A stretch of DNA of 64,000 nt from Comamonas terrae. Lineage in GTDB: Bacteria > Pseudomonadota > Gammaproteobacteria > Burkholderiales > Burkholderiaceae_C. Position numbers and translations under genes: made by a program. Numbering within the stretch: the stretch's first letter is position 1; every line of letters begins with the position of its first letter. Location: assembly GCF_001544075.1 (NCBI RefSeq), contig NZ_BCNT01000004.1, forward strand, positions 310,001 through 374,000, in the 5' to 3' direction. The notes beneath the pieces were generated by a model. The model ran no database searches and was not told where the DNA came from. It saw only the letters and a program-made list of their open reading frames with translations. Below, in pieces: positions 16,570-24,406 of the stretch.

Positions 16570-18480
16570 ATGAGCGCGACCGGGCTGCTGGCCCAGCTGC
16601 TCAACGGCCTGGCCAGCGCATCGTCGCTGTTCCTGGTGTCCGTGGGGCTGTCGCTGATCTTCGGCGTCACGCGCACCATCAACTTCGCCCACGGCTCGTT
16701 CTACATGCTGGGGGCCTTCATCGCCTACAGCAGCGTGGAAGCGCTGTCGCCCCATATCGGCTTCTGGCCCGCGCTGCTGCTGGCGCCGCTGGCCTGCGGC
16801 CTGCTGGGAGCGGCCGTGGAAATGCTGCTGCTGCGCCGCATCTACCAGGCGCCCGAGCTGTTCCAGCTGCTGGCCACCTTCGCGCTGGTGCTGGTCATCA
16901 AGGACGCGGCGCTGTGGCTGTGGGGCCCCGAGGAGCTCTTCGGCCCGCGCGCCGCGGGTTTCGAGGGCTCGGTGCAGATCCTGGACCGCCGGTTTCCTGC
17001 CTACGACCTTCTTTTGATGGCCATCGGCCCGCTCGTGCTGCTGGGCCTGACGCTGCTGCTGACCAAGACGCGCTTCGGCACGCTGGTGCGCGCGGCCACG
17101 CAGGACCGCGAAATGGTCGGCGCCCTGGGCGTGAACCAGGCGTGGCTGTTCACCGCCGTGTTCGCGCTGGGCACGCTGCTGGCGGGCCTGGGCGGCGCGC
17201 TGCAGCTGCCGCGCGAGCCGGCCAGCCTGGAGATGGACATGCTGACCATAGGCGCGGCCTTCGTGGTGGTGGTGGTCGGCGGCATGGGCAGCATTGCCGG
17301 CGCCTTCATCGCCGCGCTGCTGGTGGCCGAACTCAAGGCCGTGTGCATCTGGCTGGGCGTGCAGCAGATCGCCGGCGTGGAGATCTCGTTTTCCAAGCTC
17401 ACGCTGGTGGTGGAATTCCTGGTCATGGCCGTGGTGCTGGTATGGCGGCCCTGGGGGCTGCTGGGCAAGCCCCAGGCGCTGGCGCGCAGCGGCGGCGAAC
17501 CCGAGCAGCCGCTGCGTCCCGCGGGCCGGGGCGCCAGCGCGGCCTGGATCGCCTTGCTGGCCGCGCTGGTGCTGCTGCCGCTGGTGACGGGCGCAGGCGT
17601 CGGCAGCTATGCCGCCGTGCTGCTGACCGATATCTTCATCGCCGCGCTGTTCGCGGCCAGCCTGCATTTCATCCTGGGGCCGGGCGGCATGCACTCGTTC
17701 GGCCATGCGGCCTACTTCGGGCTGGGCGCCTATGGCGCGGCGCTGCTGGTGCACCTGCTGGCGCTGCCCATGGAGGCCGCGCTGCTGCTGGGCCCGCTGG
17801 TGGCCGCGGCCGGCGCGCTGCTCTACGGCTGGTTCTGCGTGCGCCTGTCGGGCGTGTACCTGACCATGCTGACCCTGGCCCTGGCCCAGATCAGCTGGGC
17901 CATCGTCTTCCAGTGGGACGATTTCACGGGCGGCAGCAACGGCGTGACCGGCGTCTGGCCGCCGGAGTGGGCATCGAGCGGCGCGGTTTTCTACTGGGTG
18001 GCGCTGGCCGTATGCGCCGCGGGCCTCTGGCTGCTGCGCCGCCTGCTGTTCTCGCCGCTGGGCTATGCCCTGCGCGCCACGCGCGACTCGGCGCTGCGCG
18101 CCGATGCCATCGGCGTGGACGTGCGCCGCGTGCAGTGGACGGCCTTCGTGATCGCGGGCTTGTTCGGCGGCCTGGCAGGCGCGCTGTTCGCGTTCTCCAA
18201 GGGCGGCGTGGCGCCCGATGCCATGTCGGTCGCCAAGTCCGTCGATGCGCTGGTCATGGTGCTGCTGGGCGGCGTGCAGACCCTGGCCGGCCCCGTGGCG
18301 GGCGCGGCGGTGTTCACCTGGCTGCACGACACCGTGGCGCGCAACACCGAATACTGGCGCGCGCTGATGGGCGCCGTCATGCTGGTGCTGGTCCTGGTGT
18401 TTCCACAGGGGATTTCCGGTTTTGCCCAGGCACTGCAGGCGCGGCTTGCTCCTGGAAAAAGAGAGGAGCCACAGCCATGA
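16570..18480 (+). CDS. Fused LivH-LivM permease
   Basis: A 636-residue protein in which a LivH-like permease (about 1-300; NFAHGSFYMLGAFIAYSS, VVVVGGMGSIAGAF) is joined to a LivM-like permease (about 320-630; LHFILGPGGMHSFGHAAYFGLGAYGAALL, ATRDSALRADAIGVDVRRVQWTAFV). The joint is a hydrophilic stretch near LGKPQALARSGGEPEQPL. Separate LivH and LivM are about 290 and 320 residues, so the fusion keeps both complete. ATG at 16570 has AAGGAG seven bases upstream. Its stop overlaps the next ATPase start (ATGA). Confidence 0.9.
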   Translation: MSATGLLAQLLNGLASASSLFLVSVGLSLIFGVTRTINFAHGSFYMLGAFIAYSSVEALSPHIGFWPALLLAPLACGLLGAAVEMLLLRRIYQAPELFQLLATFALVLVIKDAALWLWGPEELFGPRAAGFEGSVQILDRRFPAYDLLLMAIGPLVLLGLTLLLTKTRFGTLVRAATQDREMVGALGVNQAWLFTAVFALGTLLAGLGGALQLPREPASLEMDMLTIGAAFVVVVVGGMGSIAGAFIAALLVAELKAVCIWLGVQQIAGVEISFSKLTLVVEFLVMAVVLVWRPWGLLGKPQALARSGGEPEQPLRPAGRGASAAWIALLAALVLLPLVTGAGVGSYAAVLLTDIFIAALFAASLHFILGPGGMHSFGHAAYFGLGAYGAALLVHLLALPMEAALLLGPLVAAAGALLYGWFCVRLSGVYLTMLTLALAQISWAIVFQWDDFTGGSNGVTGVWPPEWASSGAVFYWVALAVCAAGLWLLRRLLFSPLGYALRATRDSALRADAIGVDVRRVQWTAFVIAGLFGGLAGALFAFSKGGVAPDAMSVAKSVDALVMVLLGGVQTLAGPVAGAAVFTWLHDTVARNTEYWRALMGAVMLVLVLVFPQGISGFAQALQARLAPGKREEPQP

Positions 18481-19238
18481 GCCTGCTGCAGATCGAGGGC
18501 ATCAGCAAGTCCTTTGGCGGCGTGCAGGCCGTGCGGAACGTCTCCTTCGGCCTGCAGGCCGGCGAGCTGCTGGCGCTGATCGGCCCCAACGGCGCGGGCA
18601 AGAGCACCACCTTCAACATGGTGGGCGGGCAGCTCGCTCCGGACAGCGGGCGCGTGCGGCTGGCCGGGCGCGACATCACGGGCCTGCCGCCGCGCGCCAT
18701 CTGGCGCCTGGGCGTGGGCCGCACTTTCCAGATCGCCCAGACCTTTGCCTCGCTCACCGTGGCCGAGAACGTGCAGATGGCCTTGCTGTCGGCCGACCGG
18801 CGCATCTTTGCCTGGTGGAGCCGTGCTGCTGCCCATCGCCGCGCCGATGCGCTGGCGCTGCTGGAGCAGGTGGGCATGCGGGCCCAGGCCGACCGCCCCT
18901 GCAGCGAGCTGGCCTATGGCGACGTCAAGCGCGTGGAGCTGGCCATGGCGCTGGCCCACGGCCCCCGGCTCCTGCTCATGGACGAGCCCACGGCCGGCAT
19001 GGCGCCCGGCGAGCGCGTGGCGCTGATGCAGCTGGCGCGCTGCATCGCGCGCGAGCGCCAGATGGGCGTGCTGTTCACCGAGCACAGCATGGACGTGGTA
19101 TTCGGCCAGGCCGACCGCGTGGCCGTGCTGGTGCGCGGCCAGTTGCTGGCCGAAGGCACGCCGCAGCAGATCCGGGACGATGCGCGCGTGCAGCAAGCCT
19201 ATCTGGGCACGGGCCTGGTATTGGAAAAATCCGCATGA
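18477..19238 (+). CDS. LIV-type ABC transporter ATPase (LivG-like)
   Basis: A 253-residue ATPase with Walker A GPNGAGKST, signature region SELAYGDVKRVELAMAL, Walker B LLLMDEPTAGMAP and the switch histidine in VLFTEHSMDVVF. ATG at 18477 overlaps the permease stop by four bases (ATGA) and has a GAGAGGAG ribosome site. It ends QQAYLGTG as LivG proteins do. It acts with the fused permease and the LivF-like ATPase. Confidence 0.9.
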   Translation: MSLLQIEGISKSFGGVQAVRNVSFGLQAGELLALIGPNGAGKSTTFNMVGGQLAPDSGRVRLAGRDITGLPPRAIWRLGVGRTFQIAQTFASLTVAENVQMALLSADRRIFAWWSRAAAHRRADALALLEQVGMRAQADRPCSELAYGDVKRVELAMALAHGPRLLLMDEPTAGMAPGERVALMQLARCIARERQMGVLFTEHSMDVVFGQADRVAVLVRGQLLAEGTPQQIRDDARVQQAYLGTGLVLEKSA

Positions 19239-19972
19239 TCGACCCTGACACGAAGCTGCTGGAGGTCGAGGACCTCAACGCCTGGTACGGCGCGGCCCAC
19301 ATACTGCATGGCGTGTCGCTGGCCGTGGGGCGTGGCGAGGTGGTGGCGCTGATGGGGCGCAACGGCGCGGGCAAGTCCACCACGCTCAAGAGCATCGCCG
19401 CACTGGTGCCAAGGCGCGAAGGGCGCATACGCTTCATGGGCCGGGCGCTGGAGAAGAAAGCCCTGCACCAGATTGCCCGCTGCGGCCTGGGCTATGTGCC
19501 TGAGGACCGGCGCATCTTCACCGAGCTCACGGTGCTCGAGAACCTCGAAGTCGGCCGCCAGCCGCACCGGCAGTGGCCGGACGGCACGGCCGTGCCGCAC
19601 TGGACGCCGCAAAAGCTCTTCGCGCTGTTCCCCAACCTGGGCGAGATGCCCGACCGCCCGGGCGGGCGCATGAGCGGCGGCGAGCAGCAGATGCTGTCCG
19701 TGGCGCGCACGCTGATGGGCCAGCCGTATCTGGTGCTGCTCGACGAGCCCTCGGAAGGCGTGGCGCCGCTGATCGTGGAGCAGATGGCGCGCACCATCCT
19801 GGAGCTCAAGGCCCGGGGCATGGGCATTCTGCTGAGCGAGCAGAACCTGCCGTTTGCGCAGGTCGTGGCAGACCGCGCCTATGTGCTCGAAAAAGGCCAG
19901 ATCGTGCATGAGGGGCCCATGGCCGAAGTGGCCGGCAATGCGCAGGTGAGAAGGCAGTACCTGGGCGTGTGA
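19235..19972 (+). CDS. LIV-type ABC transporter ATPase (LivF-like)
   Basis: A 245-residue ATPase with Walker A GRNGAGKST, signature MSGGEQQML, Walker B LVLLDEPSEGVAP and the LivF-type LLSEQNLPFAQVVADRAYVLEKGQIVHEG. ATG at 19235 overlaps the previous stop (ATGA). It is the last gene of the second liv set and converges on the lysR gene at 19982 with nine bases between stops; no clear terminator was seen there. Confidence 0.9.
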   Translation: MIDPDTKLLEVEDLNAWYGAAHILHGVSLAVGRGEVVALMGRNGAGKSTTLKSIAALVPRREGRIRFMGRALEKKALHQIARCGLGYVPEDRRIFTELTVLENLEVGRQPHRQWPDGTAVPHWTPQKLFALFPNLGEMPDRPGGRMSGGEQQMLSVARTLMGQPYLVLLDEPSEGVAPLIVEQMARTILELKARGMGILLSEQNLPFAQVVADRAYVLEKGQIVHEGPMAEVAGNAQVRRQYLGV

Positions 19973-19981
19973 GCGCCGCCG

Positions 19982-20842
19982 CTATCCGGCCGAAAGGCGC
20001 ACGCGCGCCCTGAGGTTTTCGAACACCTGGCGGGTCACGGGATTGACCACATGGCTGCGGATGTAGAGGTGGTAGACCAGATCGGGCAGGGCGGGCATGC
20101 CGTCGCCCGCGCCCAGCACGCGCAGGCCGGGGTCCAGCTGCTCCACGCCGCGCGCCGTGACGCCCAGGCCCGCGCGCAGCGCCGCGCGGATGCCGACCAG
20201 GCTGGTGCAGGTGTGGCGCGGTGTCCAGGCGATGCCGGCCGCGTCCAGCGCGTCGCAGCCCAGGCGCCGGAAGATGCTCGGGCCGTCGGCCATGACCAGG
20301 GGCACGGGCCGGGCCGGGTCGTGCGCATAGCCTGCGCCGCAGAGCCAGACCGTGGGACTGGAGCGCAGCACAAAGCCTTCGAAGCCCGGGTCTTCGCGGT
20401 TGGAAATGGCCATGTCCAGCTCGCCCTGGCGCAGCGCTTCCATGAGAAAGGGACTGCGGTCCACATGGATGTCGATCTGCATGCCCGGAAAGTTCAGCGC
20501 GATCTCCTGCAGCACGGGCGGCAGCATGGTGTCGGCCGCGTCGTGCGGCGCGCCTATGCGCACCAGGCCTTGCACCTGGCGCTGCTGCAGATTGCGCAGC
20601 GCCTCGTCGTGGATGGCCAGCATGTGACGCGCATAGCCGAGCAGGCGCTCGCCATGGTCGGTCAGGCGCTTTTGCCGCCCCTGCTTCTCGAACAGCGCAT
20701 GGCCTATCCTTTCCTCCAGCCGCTGCATCTGCTGGGTGATCGCGGATTGCGTGCGGCCCAGCTGCACGGCCGCGGCGGCAAAGCTGCCCTTGGCGCCTAT
20801 GGTGGCGAGCGTGCGCAGCAGGTCCAGGTCGAGCGTGTCCAT
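19982..20842 (-). CDS. LysR-family regulator of the sulfur cluster
   Basis: A 286-residue LysR protein: DLDLLRTLATIGAKGSFAAAAVQLGRTQSAITQQMQRLEE is the N-terminal helix-turn-helix. It is divergent from the thiol dioxygenase gene at 20938. A perfect 9-3-9 dyad with T-N11-A geometry begins at its own start codon. No Shine-Dalgarno sequence precedes the ATG because the dyad occupies that space, so translation may be weak or leaderless. By position it should control the dioxygenase-rhodanese genes. Confidence 0.85.
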   Translation of the reverse strand: MDTLDLDLLRTLATIGAKGSFAAAAVQLGRTQSAITQQMQRLEERIGHALFEKQGRQKRLTDHGERLLGYARHMLAIHDEALRNLQQRQVQGLVRIGAPHDAADTMLPPVLQEIALNFPGMQIDIHVDRSPFLMEALRQGELDMAISNREDPGFEGFVLRSSPTVWLCGAGYAHDPARPVPLVMADGPSIFRRLGCDALDAAGIAWTPRHTCTSLVGIRAALRAGLGVTARGVEQLDPGLRVLGAGDGMPALPDLVYHLYIRSHVVNPVTRQVFENLRARVRLSAG

Positions 20843-20862
20843 ACTTCAATTTTATTGAAGTA
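20842..20862. promoter_or_regulatory. Perfect 9-3-9 LysR-type operator at the lysR start codon
   Basis: TACTTCAAT and ATTGAAGTA are perfect inverted arms around TTT. T20846 and A20858 satisfy T-N11-A with TCA/TGA flanks. The first base of the repeat is the first base of the lysR start codon on the other strand, so a bound protein would cover the translation start and its own promoter; the dioxygenase gene starts 75 bases to the right. Confidence 0.7.
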
Positions 20863-20937
20863 TTTATTGGAGCCGCCTGGATTGTTGGCCCTGGGCCGCA
20901 TGGCTAAAGTGGACGCAACGACTTGAAGGAGCCCCGC

Positions 20938-21528
20938 TTGAACCCGATCACCGAACAACGCCAGCAGGCCGTGGATACGGCCATTTCGTCCATGAAGAGC
21001 GCCATCGGCGCAGGGCCGGCCACGCGCGCCAGCCTCGACGCCGTGCTGCAGCAGCTGCTGGGCCTGGCCGCGCGGCGCGAGCTGTGGCAGCAGGCGGACT
21101 ATCCGGCCCCCGAAGCCGGCGAGCACCAGGCGCGCTACCTGATCGCCGAGGACCCGGACCAGAGCTATGCGCTGTACCTGAACGTGATGCGCCCCGGCAA
21201 GAAGATCGTGCCGCACAACCATACGACCTGGGCCTGCATCGCCGCCGTCGAGGGCACGGAGCACAACCGTGTCTACGAGCGCACCGACGACGGCTCCGTT
21301 CCCGGCAAGGGCACGCTGCGCGAGACCGGCATGGTGGTGGTTGCGCCCGGCACGGGCATCGCGCTCATGCCCGAGGACATCCACTCGGTGGAGATCCGCG
21401 GCGAGCAGGTCATACGCCACCTGCACATGTATGGCCGCGCGCTGGAGACGCTGAACGAGCGCACCAGCTACGACCTGGAAGCCGGCACCTGCCAGACCAT
21501 GTCCATCGGCGTGCAGACACGCCGCTAG
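20938..21528 (+). CDS. Cysteine dioxygenase-family thiol dioxygenase
   Basis: A 196-residue cupin of the cysteine dioxygenase type I family, which uses one Fe(II) to turn a thiol into a sulfinate. The three iron ligands are visible: H93 and H95 in [10 protein letters not shown] and H149 in [10 protein letters not shown]100 and Y165 (in HLHMYG) align with the Cys93 and Tyr157 pair that is cross-linked in mammalian enzymes; most bacterial members have Gly at the first position. The start is TTG at 20938, set by AAGGAG eight bases upstream. The substrate may be cysteine or 3-mercaptopropionate. It is followed by a rhodanese, and faces its LysR regulator. Confidence 0.85.
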   Translation: MNPITEQRQQAVDTAISSMKSAIGAGPATRASLDAVLQQLLGLAARRELWQQADYPAPEAGEHQARYLIAEDPDQSYALYLNVMRPGKKIVPHNHTTWACIAAVEGTEHNRVYERTDDGSVPGKGTLRETGMVVVAPGTGIALMPEDIHSVEIRGEQVIRHLHMYGRALETLNERTSYDLEAGTCQTMSIGVQTRR

Positions 21529-21607
21529 CCCGCTTCTTTTCCATTTCCTCCTGCTGCCGCAGCGTGCCGCCCCGGCGCGTGGGCGCAGCTTTGCCCGAAA
21601 TTTCGCA

Positions 21608-23188
21608 ATGACCACCTTCGTCAACGCTACCACCCTCAAATCCTGGCTTCACGACGGCCGGGAGATCGCCCTGCTCGACGTGCGCGAGCACGGCCAGTAC
21701 GGCGAGTCGCACCTGTTCTATGCGACGCCGCTGCCCTACAGCCGGCTGGAGCTGGAAATAGAGCGCCTCGTGCCGCGCCGCCAGGTGCGTGTCGTCGTCT
21801 ATGACGGCGGCGACGCTGCCGGCGCCGGCGTGGCCGAGCGCGCCGCGCAGCGGCTGCAGGCCCTGGGTTATTCCCGGGTTGCCGTGCTTGAAGGCGGAAC
21901 GCGGGCCTGGAGCGCGGCGGGCCATGCGCTGTTCGCCGGCGTGAACCTGCCGTCCAAGACCTTCGGCGAGCTGGCCGAGCATGCCTATGGCACGCCGCGC
22001 ATCACGGCGCAGCAGCTGGCGGCGCGGCAGGCGGCAGGCGAGCCGCTGGTGGTGCTCGACGGCCGGCCGGTCCCGGAATTCCACAAGATGAACATTCCGC
22101 AAGCCGTCTGCTGCCCCAACGGCGAGCTGGCCTTGCGTGTGCGCAGCCTGGTGCCCGATGAGCACACCCCCATCGTCATCAACTGCGCGGGCCGCACGCG
22201 CTCCATCATCGGTGCGCAGACGCTGATCAACCTCGGCATTCCCAATCCGGTCTACGCGCTGGAGAACGGCACCCAGGGCTGGTATCTGGCCGATCTGCCG
22301 CTGGAGCATGGCGGCACGCGCCGATATGGCGACGATTCCGGCAGCACGGCGCTGCGCGCTCAGGCCGAGCAGCTGGCGCGGCGCTTCGAGGTGCCCTGCG
22401 TGGACGCCGCAACCGTGCGGCAGTGGAGCAGCGATGCGGACCGCACGCTTTTCCTCTGCGATGTGCGCACGCCCGAGGAATTCAGGGCCGGCACGCTGCC
22501 CGGCGCGCAGCACACGCCGGGCGGCCAGCTGATGCAGGCCGGCGACCAGTACGTGGGCGTGCGTGGCGCGCGCCTGGTGCTGTTCGACAGCGACGGCGGC
22601 GACTTCGGCCTTCGCGCGCCCGTGGTGGCGAGCTGGCTGCGCCAGATGGGACATGACGCCTGCGCGCTGCGCGGTGGCCTGCAAAGCGGGCTGGCGCTGG
22701 AGGAGCCTGTGCCGGCGCAGGCGCCCGCGCTGGCCACGATCACGGCCCAGGAGCTGGACCGCCGCATGCGGCAGGGCGAGGTGGCCGTGGTGGACCTGCG
22801 GCCGGGCATGCAGTACCGGGCCGGCCACGCCACCGGTGCGCGCTGGTCCATACGCCCGCGCCTGGCACAGGACCTGGCGGGCGAACCGCGCCAGGTGGTG
22901 CTGATTGCCGATGAGCCTGCGCTGGCGCAATGGGCCGCGCTGGAGCTGCCGCAGCCGCCATTGCTGCTGGCCGGCGGCATGGCCGCCTGGCGGCAGGCCG
23001 GGCTGCCGGTCGAATCCACGCCCGACAGCCCGGGTGATGCCGAATGCATCGACTACCTGTTCTTCGTGCACGACCGGCACGATGGCAACAAGGAGGCGGC
23101 GCGCCAATACCTGGCCTGGGAAACCGGACTTGTGGCGCAGCTCGATGCCCAGGAGCTGGCGGCTTTCCGCCTGCCAGGGGCGGCATGA
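21608..23188 (+). CDS. Four-domain rhodanese (sulfurtransferase)
   Basis: A 526-residue cytoplasmic protein made of four rhodanese modules (about 1-110, 125-235, 255-375 and 385-500). Only the second carries a catalytic loop with cysteine: C193 in VINCAGRTRSIIG. The third has LFDSDGGDFG and the fourth LIADEPA at the loop position, so they appear non-catalytic. Such tandem proteins accept sulfane sulfur (thiosulfate, persulfide) and transfer it. It lies 79 bases after the thiol dioxygenase on the same strand, suggesting joint handling of cysteine-derived sulfur. Confidence 0.85.
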   Translation: MTTFVNATTLKSWLHDGREIALLDVREHGQYGESHLFYATPLPYSRLELEIERLVPRRQVRVVVYDGGDAAGAGVAERAAQRLQALGYSRVAVLEGGTRAWSAAGHALFAGVNLPSKTFGELAEHAYGTPRITAQQLAARQAAGEPLVVLDGRPVPEFHKMNIPQAVCCPNGELALRVRSLVPDEHTPIVINCAGRTRSIIGAQTLINLGIPNPVYALENGTQGWYLADLPLEHGGTRRYGDDSGSTALRAQAEQLARRFEVPCVDAATVRQWSSDADRTLFLCDVRTPEEFRAGTLPGAQHTPGGQLMQAGDQYVGVRGARLVLFDSDGGDFGLRAPVVASWLRQMGHDACALRGGLQSGLALEEPVPAQAPALATITAQELDRRMRQGEVAVVDLRPGMQYRAGHATGARWSIRPRLAQDLAGEPRQVVLIADEPALAQWAALELPQPPLLLAGGMAAWRQAGLPVESTPDSPGDAECIDYLFFVHDRHDGNKEAARQYLAWETGLVAQLDAQELAAFRLPGAA

Positions 23189-23190
23189 AG

Positions 23191-23290
23191 CTCCCCCTGA
23201 GCGGCTGCGCTGCTTCCCCCTCTCTCGCTGCGCGGGAGGGGGACGGCACCCTCGCTGCGGGGCGGCCCTTGCTTGGTGCCCCTGGCCTGA
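23191..23290. repeat. Intergenic repeat, copy 2 of 3
   Basis: Starts CTCCCCCTGAGCGGCTGCGC and shares TCTCTCGCTGCGCGGGAGGG, CCTCGCTGCGGGGCGGCCC and TTGCTTGGTG blocks with 11671-11785. It separates the rhodanese from the Bug receptor gene. Confidence 0.8.
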
Positions 23291-23378
23291 GTTACGCCAG
23301 TTGCAAAGGCTGCGCCATGCATCGCTGACCTGCTGTAAAGCGCCATCAATCAGATCACATAACGACAGGAGACAAGAC

Positions 23379-24377
23379 ATGTTCGCAATCCCCACTCTGG
23401 CTAGGATGTTGGCCGTCAGCCTCGCGGCCCTGGCCCTGCTCTCGCAGGCAACTGCCGAGCCGCTGGCTGCGCGCAACGGCTTTCCGGCCCAGCCCATACG
23501 CTTTGTCTCGCCGTTCCCGCCCGGCGGCGGCAACGATGCCAGCACGCGCTGGGTGACCACGCGCCTGCCGGAAGTCACGGGCCAGCCGGCCGTGGTGGAA
23601 AACCGCGGCGGTGCCGGCGGCAACATCGGCGCCAAGGCCGTGGCCGAGGCCAAGCCCGACGGCTACACGCTGCTCACGGGCCAGGTGTCGCTGATGGCTG
23701 TCAACCCCACGCTGTATGGCGCGCCGGGCTTCGATCCGCTCAAGAACTTCGTGCCCATCACGCAGATCAATGCCGCGCCCCTGGCCATCGTGGTGCCGGC
23801 GGCATCGCCGCTCAAGAGCTTTGCGGACCTGGCGGAGCGCAGCAAGAGCGCGCCGGGCCGCGTCACCTACGCCACGCCCGGCAACGGCACGCTGTCGCAC
23901 CTGGTGGGCGTGGTGCTGTCCAAGGAAAACGGCGTGCCCATGACCCATGTGCCCTACAAGGGAGCCGGTCCGGCCATCAACGACCTGCTGGGCCAGCAGG
24001 TGGATGTGCTGATCACGTCCACCTCCTCGGTGGCGGGCATGATCCAGTCCGGCCAGATCCGCGCGCTGGCCGTGACCAGCCCGCGCCGCATCGGCGTGTT
24101 CGGCAAGGTGCCGACGCTGGAGGAACTGGGCTACCGCAACGCCCGCTTCGAGGACTGGTATGGCTTCTTCGCCCCGGCGGGCACATCGCCCGAGCGCGTC
24201 GCCTATCTGCACGAAGCCATTGTGCGCACGCTGCGCATGCCCGAGGTGACGCGCCTGATCGTCGAGGGCGGCAGCGAGGTCGTGGCCAGCACGCCCGAAG
24301 CCTTTGCGGCCCAGCTGCGCCAGGACATCGACCGCTGGTCGCGTGTGGTCAAGCTGTCCGGCGCCAAGGTGGAATAG
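23379..24377 (+). CDS. Bug/TctC-family periplasmic solute receptor
   Basis: A 332-residue exported receptor of the Bug (tripartite tricarboxylate transporter, TctC) family. The signal peptide ends near SQATAEP. Family motifs follow: PIRFVSPFPPGGGNDASTRWV, VVENRGGAGGNIGAKAVA, AKPDGYTLL and HVPYKGAGPAINDLLGQQVDV. The ribosome site CAGGAGA sets ATG at 23379. No TctA/TctB membrane genes are in the window. Sitting between the rhodanese and the MetC-like lyase, it may bind a sulfur-containing acid, but this is inferred only from position. Confidence 0.9.
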   Translation: MFAIPTLARMLAVSLAALALLSQATAEPLAARNGFPAQPIRFVSPFPPGGGNDASTRWVTTRLPEVTGQPAVVENRGGAGGNIGAKAVAEAKPDGYTLLTGQVSLMAVNPTLYGAPGFDPLKNFVPITQINAAPLAIVVPAASPLKSFADLAERSKSAPGRVTYATPGNGTLSHLVGVVLSKENGVPMTHVPYKGAGPAINDLLGQQVDVLITSTSSVAGMIQSGQIRALAVTSPRRIGVFGKVPTLEELGYRNARFEDWYGFFAPAGTSPERVAYLHEAIVRTLRMPEVTRLIVEGGSEVVASTPEAFAAQLRQDIDRWSRVVKLSGAKVE

Positions 24378-24406
24378 GCTGTATCCCTTGTCACACGGCC
24401 TGCAAC

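Noticed and set aside
16914-19238. 774-codon frame running from the fused permease into the LivG-like ATPase
   Set aside because: The first 520 codons are a wrong-frame shadow of the permease; the ATPase starts at 18477 with its own ribosome site.
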